From: JACKCP01 sp034007295
GTDB lineage: Bacteria; Desulfobacterota; Desulfobacteria; Desulfobacterales; JACKCP01
Length of the DNA stretch: 64,000 nt
Assembly (NCBI GenBank): GCA_034007295.1
Contig: JAVERC010000009.1
Coordinates: forward strand, 1 to 64,000
Reading direction: 5' to 3'
This document shows, one piece after another, positions 9,601 through 16,288 of the stretch (its first letter is position 1; each line of letters opens with the position of its first letter). Below the pieces are notes generated by a model. It worked only from the letters and a program-made list of their open reading frames with translations. It had not been told where the DNA came from and ran no database searches. Both the position numbers and the translations under genes were made by a program.

Positions 9601-10048
9601 CATCAACCCTGCTTCTTGAAAGCCCTGCCTGATTCAACAATTCTTTTACAATATGATGGACACCTTCTGTTCTTGAAGAAACCTTAAGCCCCAAATCAAT
9701 GCATGATTTTCTAAAAAGTTTCCACAAGTCTTCTTTTTCAAGCTGACGCATTTTACGGCCAAGTATGTTTTCTTCAAGTATTGGATAAACTTCAAAATGA
9801 TCGCTTTCTCCAAATTTATTAACAAGCTGCTCTGTTACTATACAGCTTGTCAAGGCAGGAAAGGATTTAAAAAACTCCTTTAATTTTTTAAATGGATTTT
9901 TTGCTTCTTTAATACAGCCGACAAAAACTTTCTTTACTTTTTCATGATTAAATAAAACATAGAGACCAAGAAAGGGCTGATCGCTTTTTGAAATTTCTTT
10001 TCTTAATTTATTATCCTCTGCATGAAACATCTTGTTTAAGTGATCCAT
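6605..10048 (-). CDS. Unrecognised large protein (1147 residues) of the WYL-linked block
   Basis: I do not recognise this protein. Residues 1-240 look helical and charged and open with QPFLGLYVLFNHEKVKKVF. A long middle part (about 250-800) reads as beta-rich, with repeated strand-turn patterns such as KWEFSLWKEGRNNEFLIF and DLYFKKIDLDSGESIKI that resemble stacked beta-sandwich domains. The last 300 residues are helical again. I see no Walker A, helicase, DDE, HNH, PD-(D/E)XK, HD or kinase motif, no signal peptide and no convincing membrane segment. Start: AAGGAGA before ATG. It is directly downstream of a WYL-domain regulator and a dyad at 10122-10138, and upstream of two small unknown genes and rmuC. 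Large unknown proteins beside WYL regulators are often parts of antiphage systems; that role here is inference only. Confidence 0.7.
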   Translation of the reverse strand: MDHLNKMFHAEDNKLRKEISKSDQPFLGLYVLFNHEKVKKVFVGCIKEAKNPFKKLKEFFKSFPALTSCIVTEQLVNKFGESDHFEVYPILEENILGRKMRQLEKEDLWKLFRKSCIDLGLKVSSRTEGVHHIVKELLNQAGLSRSRVDDFCDKAFKYSSKYGIPQVDDTEELKQWQNDFINTLKLPFPKTSREALENDDQSYYLRTFFKVYNNELNINEKKSFLEDEISKSLKSIDKSEFKKALIPYLVFKDYEYGVLLPAGKNEVWTIEICGEKQVFSNLYEDLFLPFEPGSLNKSVIIKNSGSRKWEFSLWKEGRNNEFLIFSANSGRFVKSCSMADDKVNLEAGSYILVLRFEPSCFTDIELISENPDLYFKKIDLDSGESIKIEKGPATLVIKGESKPSLKVTGKSYCGINGKNFFSTSGFAIEVNLPDEFKTSALEYTLTLESKNLGEKIDIEFVLDEEKKTVDLSFGLKNFDQGLGRLLITLKRKGDLKALARTSCIIWNGLKKVENSIFYFDKPPVNFQKDLSENIEEKQSFFSFRDENLRFFKLVFDLGSNNLEKDLFVINWSVPGIFISVTDYSEKEKNEKNIRLESLVSIDTKSSKVLNIYSQGKASLILGDKLVRELNFEKRNCEKLSLISLMDKLESGSNVLSICKQGMNEKIDLIEIVTPFTAEKFECLKDEYGEKIEFEIAEKIETLRIEFTDIFSDKKGFLDFDTNNMGRKNFDTIAVQAYISEEKKVCVYFEDNNWASGLWIIKFNVKAAGRWGGLKDRNNEICDFGKNAVFENIEQFLKADGCFKNDQELIDFFIRIDYRVSLHYSRKSWNTLDWLKDCWVLLVKDLIFGIKDPKKISSLVKAATQWPEDAQTEGLMPKFFAASELCHIFSLEKNEYKIKGEISTGISSVFKNFSCMNDLHSAFSDNYINGASLFGFKNSFEVAKSENVQPKNFDYNRYKESLEESAEKLFLNHESWIPGKGSFLGKSHYVNSVSNLVNRYRTKKTDEAFKGKVLPLLKEVFKNNEKFYSAPNLPENLKKSFYLNIPQELNHLFQDEYLETEKEHISWIISFISLFARVLRIDSRQKGVFDRFKKALEENCSGSSSSFSKKLGYILYVGDDLFGFYLMFWELLLTADYDLTQVIEKKCA

Positions 10049-10121
10049 TACCGTCTCCTTGATTATTATGATATAAATATTTTGTAAAATTCGATTTTTC
10101 TTAATTCATATCATAGTGACG

Positions 10122-10138
10122 GTATCACAGAGTGATAC
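10122..10138. promoter_or_regulatory. Perfect 7-bp dyad GTATCAC-AGA-GTGATAC, candidate WYL operator
   Basis: In the 103-bp gap between the WYL regulator gene and the 1147-residue gene there is a perfect inverted repeat of 7 bp with a 3-bp spacer. A partial extra half-site, AGTGACGGTATCAC, overlaps it on the left. The dyad lies about 75-90 bp upstream of the large gene's start, where an operator or promoter would be expected. WYL regulators such as BrxR bind inverted repeats near the systems they control. Binding here is inferred. Confidence 0.55.
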
Positions 10139-10151
10139 TTCAAAATTTTTT

Positions 10152-11114
10152 TTATAATTTTTTATAATTATTTAAACTTTTTTCCATTTTTGCAATTACA
10201 AGCTCTTTTAATGAGTCCGGAGATTCAACAACAATTCCTTCTCCATATCTTAATATTTCCATGGCAAGTTCGGTGGGATTACTGTAAGGGACTTCCAAAA
10301 CAAGATCATCGCCGTCATTATACATTTTTTGATCCTTATGCCAGATTTCGTCTGCAATCCATCTTTTTGCAGGATCAAAACATCTTAAAACAGCCTTATT
10401 TACAGCCTTGCCTGAAAATACTCCAAAACCTCCCTCAACAAGGCTGTCAATATTTTCTGATGAAAGTTTTTTTGCCTTTGGCCAGGTATTTAAAACTTCA
10501 ATTTTATCTGCTGCAAAAATTCTCAGCTCATTGCTTTTTTCGCATAAAGCTGCAAGATACCAGTTGTCTTTATAGTGAATAAGTCTTTGGGGATGGAGTT
10601 TTCTTGTGGAATATGAATTTGATGATCTTGTAAAATATCTTACTTCCATAATTTCATTTGATATGAGAGATGAGCATATTTTCCCAAATTCTTCCTGATT
10701 TAAAATCCTTGAAAACTGCGGCATTACCTTTATTTTGGATTTTAAATGTTCAGGGGAATGGCCAAGACTTTTAAGAATGGATTCAATTTTTTCATTCATT
10801 GGCTTAATAATAGACGATAATCCTACCTCCCTGCTTTTTTCAATTACCTGATGACAAACAAAAAGTGCATAAATTTCATCAGGTGTCAGCCAGAATCCCG
10901 GAAGATCAAATTTACCGTCTTCTTCATCATAATAATAACCGTTAAGTTCCCTGTCATATTTGATTGGAGCACCAAGGAAATCTATCATATATGATTTGAT
11001 TCTTGAAAATGTCGGCTTAGTGCAGTCAAGCTCTTCTTCAATTATCTTTCTTGAAGTTCTTCTTCTTGATCTTAAAAGTCTGTCAAGCTTATATATACGC
11101 TCTGCCTTGTTCAT
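10152..11114 (-). CDS. WYL-domain transcriptional regulator
   Basis: A 320-residue protein with an N-terminal helix-turn-helix (about residues 5-60, KLDRLLRSRRRTSRKIIEEE and CTKPTFSRIKSYM), a linker, the WYL domain (about 140-210, with NWYLAALCEKSNELRIF containing the W-Y-L signature and the supporting LHPQRLIHYKD) and a C-terminal WCX-like extension with GEGIVVESPDSLKEL. The family comprises DNA-binding regulators that sense nucleic-acid or nucleotide ligands through WYL and often control phage-defence or DNA-damage genes. It is the first gene of the minus-strand block; 103 bp with a perfect dyad separate it from the large unknown gene. It may regulate the block and itself. Confidence 0.9.
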   Translation of the reverse strand: MNKAERIYKLDRLLRSRRRTSRKIIEEELDCTKPTFSRIKSYMIDFLGAPIKYDRELNGYYYDEEDGKFDLPGFWLTPDEIYALFVCHQVIEKSREVGLSSIIKPMNEKIESILKSLGHSPEHLKSKIKVMPQFSRILNQEEFGKICSSLISNEIMEVRYFTRSSNSYSTRKLHPQRLIHYKDNWYLAALCEKSNELRIFAADKIEVLNTWPKAKKLSSENIDSLVEGGFGVFSGKAVNKAVLRCFDPAKRWIADEIWHKDQKMYNDGDDLVLEVPYSNPTELAMEILRYGEGIVVESPDSLKELVIAKMEKSLNNYKKL

Positions 11115-11196
11115 AAATATCTGCCTGTTTAAAATTTGAGATTTTTTATGAACTAACCTGTATTTTCAGTTTTTACAAGATTTTTAAAAAAACAAA

Positions 11197-11240
11197 TATA
11201 ATTTGTGATTGGTCAAAATTTAGAACTTTTAGTTTGGTTC
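11197..11240. repeat. Decayed family A repeat end next to family B copy
   Basis: GTGATTGGTCAAAATTTAG followed by TTTGGTTCAAAA resembles the left end of family A (GTGATTGGCCGAAAACGAG ... TTTTGTTC). A similar decayed A end precedes the other family B copy at 3249-3272, so the two repeat types may have been associated. Confidence 0.4.
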
Positions 11241-11253
11241 AAAACTGTTTTTA

Positions 11254-11376
11254 CCTGAATTGAGCCTTTCATATTTTGCAGCATCTAATGCAATAAATTG
11301 TATCACGCATAGCAAAAGTATAGCCTGATACAATTTAACGTTATATGCAGTAAACTTGAAAATCGCTCAATCCAGG
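11254..11376. repeat. Family B palindromic repeat (123 bp)
   Basis: The ends are CCTGAATTGAGCC and the complement of CCTGGATTGAGCG. The arms pair nearly end to end: ATAAATTGTATCA on the left against TGATACAATTT on the right. The loop CACGCATAGCAAAAGTATAG differs by one base from that at 3279-3474. It lies between the 3' end of the chemoreceptor gene and the WYL gene promoter. It encodes nothing and looks like a MITE or large REP-type hairpin. Confidence 0.75.
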
Positions 11377-11392
11377 TTTTAATATAAAAATA

Positions 11393-13441
11393 TTAAACCT
11401 TAAATCTTCCAACCATATTGTTCAGATCTTCTGCAAGTCTTGAAAGATCTTCTGCACTAAGCTTGACTTCCTCGCTCCTTTGAGCCATATCCTCTGCGGA
11501 TGCATTTACAACTGCAATATCCTTAGATATTTCAAGTGCAACAGCCGAGCTCTGGCCGACATTTATGTTTACTTCCTGAATTCCGGAAGAAGCCTGATTG
11601 ATATTCTGGGCTATTTCCTGTGTGGCAGCAGACTGCTCTTCAACAGCAGTTGCTATTGTTGCAACAATATCATTTACATTTGATATAACACTGCTTATTT
11701 CAGAAATGCCCTTAAGGGTATGGGAAGAACTCTGCTGGATATTTTCTATCCTGTTTTTTATATCACCCGAGGCTTCAGATGTCTGGGCTGCAAGAGCCTT
11801 GATTTCGTTGGCAACAACTGCAAAACCCTTTCCTGCTTCTCCGGCCCTTGCAGCTTCTATTGTGGCATTGAGAGAAAGAAGATTTACCTGGTCGGATATA
11901 TCGGTTATTGTTTCAACAACTTTTCCTATTGCCTTTGCAGCTTCTCCAAGTTCTGCCATTTTATCTGCGGAATCCTTTACCTTTTCAACAGCCTTTTCTG
12001 ATATTGTTCTGGCTTCCTCAGCATTTCTTGCAATTTCATTTATTGTTGAATTCATTTCCTCTGCAGCTGTTGCTACAGTATTTGTGTTTGTACTCGACTG
12101 CTCCATTGAAGCAGAGATTGAATTCATGTTTGCTGTCATTTCCTCAGATGCAGAAGAAACATCACCTGATTTATCAGATGTCTGTTTTGCTCCGCTTGAC
12201 ATCTGATCTGAAATTGAGGAAAGCTCTGTTGAAGATGAAGAAAGGGTTTCTACTCCAATGGTAATATCTTTTATCATTTTCTGAAGTTTTTCCATAAACC
12301 TGTTAAATACATCAGAAAGTATTCCAAGCTCATCTTTTGAATCAACTTTAAGTCTCTGGGTTAAATCCCCCTCTCCTTCGGAAATGTCTGTAAGTTTTGC
12401 AATAACATTATTCACAGGTTTTATAATGACTATTTTGGACAAAACAAAAATGAGGCCAAGAAGGACAATTAAAAAAAATGAAGAAATAAAAATACTGATA
12501 TTTCTAACTTTAGATACCTTTTCAAGCATTTTATCAAGGGGAGCGTTAATAAAAATAGATGCATCAGCACCTGTAAAACCAGCAGTAATTGGTGTAATTG
12601 TCATAATTGACTTTTCCCCTGTGGTTTCAAGCTTATATTCAAGATGGGCGGTTTTATTGTTATTTTTGGCCTCAACAATTTCCTTTGGATAATGGTCTTT
12701 TAGCATTTGACCTGTTTTTGAAGAATCAGGATGTGCTCCAATCATCCCGGTTGCCGTAACAAGAACCGCATAACCTGTTTCAAAAGGCCTGATTTTAGAA
12801 AACATCTCTCCAATCTGCTCCATTGAAAAATCAACTCCTGCAACCCCAAGTGATTTTCCGTTTACAATAATTGGAACACAAACGCTTACAAGCATGACTT
12901 CCTTTCCACCGACATCATATGCAAAAGGGTCCATCATTACTTCTTTTTTTGTATCCCTTGCTTTTGTATACCACTCGCCTTCAAGATCAACACAAGCTTC
13001 AAGATGAACTCCACCGACCCTGTTCCAATATGGTATAAAACGTCCGTCTGAACTATGTCCGGGTGAATCCTTGAATTCAGAGTCCAGCCCGTCAAAGGCA
13101 TCTGGCTCCCATACTGTCCATATGCCAAGATATCCTGGATTTCTTTCCAGCATACCTTCCATCATGGAAAGAAGCACTTCGCGTTTTATAAGAACATTTC
13201 TTTTTTTCATATTTTCTGTTGAATATGCAATAGCCCTTGCAGTATCAAATGCATTGTCAATGCTAAGCTGTATCTCTTTTGAATAGGCCTTTGACTCGGA
13301 TGCCATAAGACTTAAGGCATCTTCTTTTGATAAAGATAAAGACTTTACTGTAATAAAACTTACAGTAATCAAGAAAGAGAGCATTGCTGCAAAACCAAGT
13401 GATACCATAAGTTTTGCTGTTAGCTTCCACTGCCTGAACAT
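11393..13441 (-). CDS. Methyl-accepting chemotaxis protein, dCache type
   Basis: A 682-residue chemoreceptor. A first membrane segment (about 10-33) leads into a periplasmic double Cache domain (about 40-300; NPGYLGIWTVWEPDAFDGLD, MMDPFAYDVGGKEVMLVSV, VAGVDFSMEQIGEMF). A second membrane segment (about 314-336) is followed by HAMP (KLTDISEGEGDLTQRL) and a long cytoplasmic signalling domain. The kinase-control tip is DISDQVNLLSLNATIEAARA. No CheR-docking pentapeptide is seen at the end (NNMVGRFKV). It forms a tandem with the receiver-like gene upstream (18 bp apart) and its signalling part closely resembles the divergent receptor at 14236. Start: GGGGAGGA before ATG. It should signal through CheA/CheW encoded partly elsewhere. 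Confidence 0.95.
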   Translation of the reverse strand: MFRQWKLTAKLMVSLGFAAMLSFLITVSFITVKSLSLSKEDALSLMASESKAYSKEIQLSIDNAFDTARAIAYSTENMKKRNVLIKREVLLSMMEGMLERNPGYLGIWTVWEPDAFDGLDSEFKDSPGHSSDGRFIPYWNRVGGVHLEACVDLEGEWYTKARDTKKEVMMDPFAYDVGGKEVMLVSVCVPIIVNGKSLGVAGVDFSMEQIGEMFSKIRPFETGYAVLVTATGMIGAHPDSSKTGQMLKDHYPKEIVEAKNNNKTAHLEYKLETTGEKSIMTITPITAGFTGADASIFINAPLDKMLEKVSKVRNISIFISSFFLIVLLGLIFVLSKIVIIKPVNNVIAKLTDISEGEGDLTQRLKVDSKDELGILSDVFNRFMEKLQKMIKDITIGVETLSSSSTELSSISDQMSSGAKQTSDKSGDVSSASEEMTANMNSISASMEQSSTNTNTVATAAEEMNSTINEIARNAEEARTISEKAVEKVKDSADKMAELGEAAKAIGKVVETITDISDQVNLLSLNATIEAARAGEAGKGFAVVANEIKALAAQTSEASGDIKNRIENIQQSSSHTLKGISEISSVISNVNDIVATIATAVEEQSAATQEIAQNINQASSGIQEVNINVGQSSAVALEISKDIAVVNASAEDMAQRSEEVKLSAEDLSRLAEDLNNMVGRFKV

Positions 13442-13459
13442 AAATAAATTCCTCCCCGG

Positions 13460-13846
13460 TTAGTTTTGTTGTTTTTTACTTTGAATTATTTTAACTAAAC
13501 CTCTAACCGCCTCCATAAAAAATATATCTGAAAAATCGGAACAGATAACAAATCTAGGATTTAGCAAGAATATTCTTTTCTGAAACTTTTTAAGATTGTC
13601 TGAAAGGTTGATGACAAGTTTTATATCAAAAAAATATTTTTTCTGTTTTTCAAGATATTCAATATCTTTTTCTGTTTTAGCACAAAAAACAATTATTGTT
13701 TCTCCGCTGAAACACTTAAAAAACTCTTTTTCAAAGGAGTTGTAATCTTGAAGCAAAATCATTTTTAAATTTTTTATATTAAAAAACTCATTTTTTAAAA
13801 AATTGAATATCACATCATGGTTTTTACTGAAAAAAAGAATCCTCAT
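13460..13846 (-). CDS. Small receiver-like protein, probably degenerate
   Basis: A 128-residue soluble protein with the alternating strand/helix pattern of a receiver domain: MRILFFSKN at the start, then ETIIVFCAKT, IKLVINLSD and RFVICSDFSD. The acidic pair expected after the first strand is absent (SKNHD instead of DD), and no clear phospho-acceptor Asp or final Lys-Pro is seen, so it is probably not phosphorylated in the normal way. It is 18 bp upstream of the chemoreceptor gene on the same strand, presumably co-transcribed from the sigma-54-like motif at 13885-13902. A pseudo-receiver adaptor is one reading; an unrelated Rossmann-like protein is the alternative. Confidence 0.55.
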   Translation of the reverse strand: MRILFFSKNHDVIFNFLKNEFFNIKNLKMILLQDYNSFEKEFFKCFSGETIIVFCAKTEKDIEYLEKQKKYFFDIKLVINLSDNLKKFQKRIFLLNPRFVICSDFSDIFFMEAVRGLVKIIQSKKQQN

Positions 13847-13884
13847 TGTAAAATCCTTTTATAAATTTTTCTTTCAGCAAAGAT

Positions 13885-13902
13885 ATACAAAAAGCATACC
13901 AA
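13885..13902 (-). promoter_or_regulatory. Sigma-54-like promoter motif TTGGTATGCTTTTTGTAT
   Basis: The minus strand reads TTGGTATGCTTTTTGTAT, with GG-N10-GT spacing, about 40 bp upstream of the receiver-like gene. The sigma-54 consensus has GG-N10-GC, so the -12 element is one base off. Almost the same 18-mer stands upstream of the receptor at 14236 and of the receiver gene at 25084. Confidence 0.5.
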
Positions 13903-13986
13903 AACAATAATATTTAAAAAATAAATAATTACAATTAGTTACAAATCCAGAAAAAAATTAAAAATGATTTTTAAAAAAAAAGTAGC

Positions 13987-14047
13987 AATTTTTCCTGAAA
14001 AACAGGAAACTCTTATAGCTGCTCAGTCCTGTTTCTCAGGAAAAATT
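13987..14047. repeat. Long intergenic hairpin, 21-bp arms
   Basis: AATTTTTCCTGA-AA-AACAGGA pairs with TCCTGTT-TC-TCAGGAAAAATT with one mismatch, around a 19-base loop. Each arm also holds a small hairpin of its own (CCTG-AAAAA-CAGG and CCTG-TTTCT-CAGG). It sits in the 389-bp gap between two divergently transcribed chemoreceptor units. No gene is seen in the rest of the gap beyond the two promoter motifs. Confidence 0.6.
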
Positions 14048-14156
14048 CCTGTTTATCTTGAAAATATTTATTTTCATATTCGTTTTTCATTTTTTTATCA
14101 GTTGTCATTTAGCTTAAACGTCTGAAAAATATAATTTTTTTTAAAACTGCATCTTT

Positions 14157-14174
14157 TTGGTATGTTTTTTGTAT
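14157..14174 (+). promoter_or_regulatory. Sigma-54-like promoter motif TTGGTATGTTTTTTGTAT
   Basis: The same motif as at 13885-13902, on the plus strand, about 60 bp before the chemoreceptor ATG at 14236. Spacing GG-N10-GT is conserved. Confidence 0.5.
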
Positions 14175-14235
14175 TGGATTATTAAAATTTATTTTAAAAA
14201 AATTGAAAACCTATAAACTATTCCAAGGAGAAATT

Positions 14236-16236
14236 ATGAAAAAAAAAGACTCATTAAGATTTAAGCTCATGTCTGGAGGTATTCTTATTGTTCTTATTCC
14301 ATTAATTATTCTTGGATATATTTCCATGAACAAATCTTCAGATGCTATAACAGAAATATCAAAAGAGCAGGTCAAAGGGATTGCTGAGGATCTTGCCGGC
14401 ATGACAAAAAATGCTGTGGAAGGAGAAATAATTACAGCAAAAATAATCGCTGATAAAAACATGGTAATTAATGCTTTAAAGTTAAAAGATCAAAATAATA
14501 CTGTTGAACTTGAAAAGTTGTTAGAATCTTTGAATTCAAATTTTTTGTCGACCTTAAAAAATATGGGACAAAATTATGAGGGAATATTTTTAACTGATCC
14601 AAATGGTGTTATTTTTGCCGGAGTCATGGAAAATGGAAATCTTTACGGCAATATAAATGTTTCGGACAGAGATTATTATAAAAAATCCGTTTCTAGCGGA
14701 AAAGTGACCATGGGAAGCCTTATAAAATCAAGAGTTTCAGATGATATAATAGGTGTCATAAGTGTACCGGTAAAAGACGCAAGCGGAAAGCTCATTGGAA
14801 CAGCTTGCCTTTCAGTAAAGGTCAGTTATTTCAGCAGGCTGATCTCAGAAAGGAAAATAGGTAAAACAGGTTACGGTTACATGACCAACAAAAAAGGACT
14901 TATACTTTCCCATCCTGTGGAAAAAAATATTTTAAATATCAATCTGGCGGAGCTTGATGGAATGAAGGAATTTATGAAAAAAATGCTTTCAGGAAATTCT
15001 GGGGCAGATCAATATATTTTTCATGGAGTTAAAAAAATAGCTGGGTATGCACCTGTTGGAATAAATGAATGGTATATTGCAACAACTCAGGATCAGGATG
15101 AATTCCTTGAAGCACCAAAGGAAATAAGAAATTTTATTCTCATTATTGGTTTAATTTCAGGTTTAATTGCTGTTTTTTTAATTTTTATGGCATCAAAGAC
15201 AATAGTAAATCCTGTTAATGAAGCAGTAAAAGGATTAAAGGAGATTGTACAAGGTGATGGAGATCTTACCCAGAGACTTGAAGTGAAGACCAAAGATGAA
15301 ATAGGCGAACTCTGTGTATGGTTTAACACATTTATGGCTAAACTCCAGACAATGATAAAAGATATTTCACAAGGTGTTAATACAATATCATCTTCTTCAA
15401 CAGAACTATCATCAATTTCAGACCAGATGTCCAAAGGTGCAAGGGATACTTCTGAAAAATCAGGCAATGTATCTGCTGCAGTAGAAGAGATGACTGCAAA
15501 TATGAATTCAATATCAGCTGCAATGGAGCAGTCAAGTACAAATACAGACACAGTTGCAACAGCAGCTGAAGAAATGAATTCCACAATAAATGAAATTGCT
15601 CAAAATGCCGAAAATGCAAGGGGCATTTCAGAAAAAGCTGTAGAAAAGGTTAAAGAATCAACCCAAAGAATTAACCAGCTTGGAGAAGCAGCAAAAGCAA
15701 TAGGAAAAGTTGTTGAAACAATTACAGATATATCCGACCAGGTAAATCTTCTTTCACTTAATGCCACAATAGAAGCTGCAAGGGCCGGAGAGGCAGGAAA
15801 AGGTTTTGCGGTTGTTGCAAATGAAATTAAAGAACTTGCTTCCCAGACTTCTGCAGCATCAGGGGATATTAAAAGTAAAATTGAAAATATTCAGAAAAGT
15901 TCTTCCGAAACCATGGATGGAATATCTGAAATCAGTAATGTTATAAATAATGTCAATGATATTGTAAGTACTATAGCAACAGCAGTTGAAGAGCAGTCGG
16001 CTGCTACCCAGGAAATATCTTCAAACATTAATCAGGCTTCAACCGGCATTCAGGAAGTAAATGTAAATGTTAACCAGAACAGCATGGTTGTTCAGGAAAT
16101 AGCAAAGGATATATCTCTTGTAAATACTTCTGCCCAGGATATGGCATCAAGAAGTGAAGAAGTAAAAACAAGTGCAGTTGACCTTTCTAACCTTGCCGAA
16201 AATCTTAACAATATGGTTGGACGATTTAAAGTTTAA
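14236..16236 (+). CDS. Methyl-accepting chemotaxis protein, dCache type
   Basis: A 666-residue chemoreceptor. AAGGAG stands five bases before the ATG at 14236; an in-frame TTG at 14203 is less likely. It has a membrane segment (about 13-33), a periplasmic dCache domain (GIFLTDPNGVIFAGVMENGN, VSDRDYYKKSVSSGKVTMG, TGYGYMTNKKGLILSHP), a second membrane segment (about 300-320), HAMP (GLKEIVQGDGDLTQRL) and a signalling domain with tip DISDQVNLLSLNATIEAARA. It ends NNMVGRFKV, as does the receptor at 11393, and the two share a nearly identical signalling half with different sensor halves. It precedes the tandem CheW gene by 52 bp, with a hairpin between. Confidence 0.95.
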   Translation: MKKKDSLRFKLMSGGILIVLIPLIILGYISMNKSSDAITEISKEQVKGIAEDLAGMTKNAVEGEIITAKIIADKNMVINALKLKDQNNTVELEKLLESLNSNFLSTLKNMGQNYEGIFLTDPNGVIFAGVMENGNLYGNINVSDRDYYKKSVSSGKVTMGSLIKSRVSDDIIGVISVPVKDASGKLIGTACLSVKVSYFSRLISERKIGKTGYGYMTNKKGLILSHPVEKNILNINLAELDGMKEFMKKMLSGNSGADQYIFHGVKKIAGYAPVGINEWYIATTQDQDEFLEAPKEIRNFILIIGLISGLIAVFLIFMASKTIVNPVNEAVKGLKEIVQGDGDLTQRLEVKTKDEIGELCVWFNTFMAKLQTMIKDISQGVNTISSSSTELSSISDQMSKGARDTSEKSGNVSAAVEEMTANMNSISAAMEQSSTNTDTVATAAEEMNSTINEIAQNAENARGISEKAVEKVKESTQRINQLGEAAKAIGKVVETITDISDQVNLLSLNATIEAARAGEAGKGFAVVANEIKELASQTSAASGDIKSKIENIQKSSSETMDGISEISNVINNVNDIVSTIATAVEEQSAATQEISSNINQASTGIQEVNVNVNQNSMVVQEIAKDISLVNTSAQDMASRSEEVKTSAVDLSNLAENLNNMVGRFKV

Positions 16237-16247
16237 TAAATTTTCAC

Positions 16248-16274
16248 AGGCTCTCAAAAAATGAGGGCCTGTTT
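16248..16274 (+). terminator. Hairpin between receptor and tandem CheW gene
   Basis: CAGGCTCTC-AAAAAAT-GAGGGCCTG forms a 9-bp stem with one G-U pair, followed by TTTAAAAGG. The T-run is short, so partial termination (attenuation) between the two genes is more likely than a full stop. Confidence 0.5.
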
Positions 16275-16288
16275 AAAAGGAAAAAACC

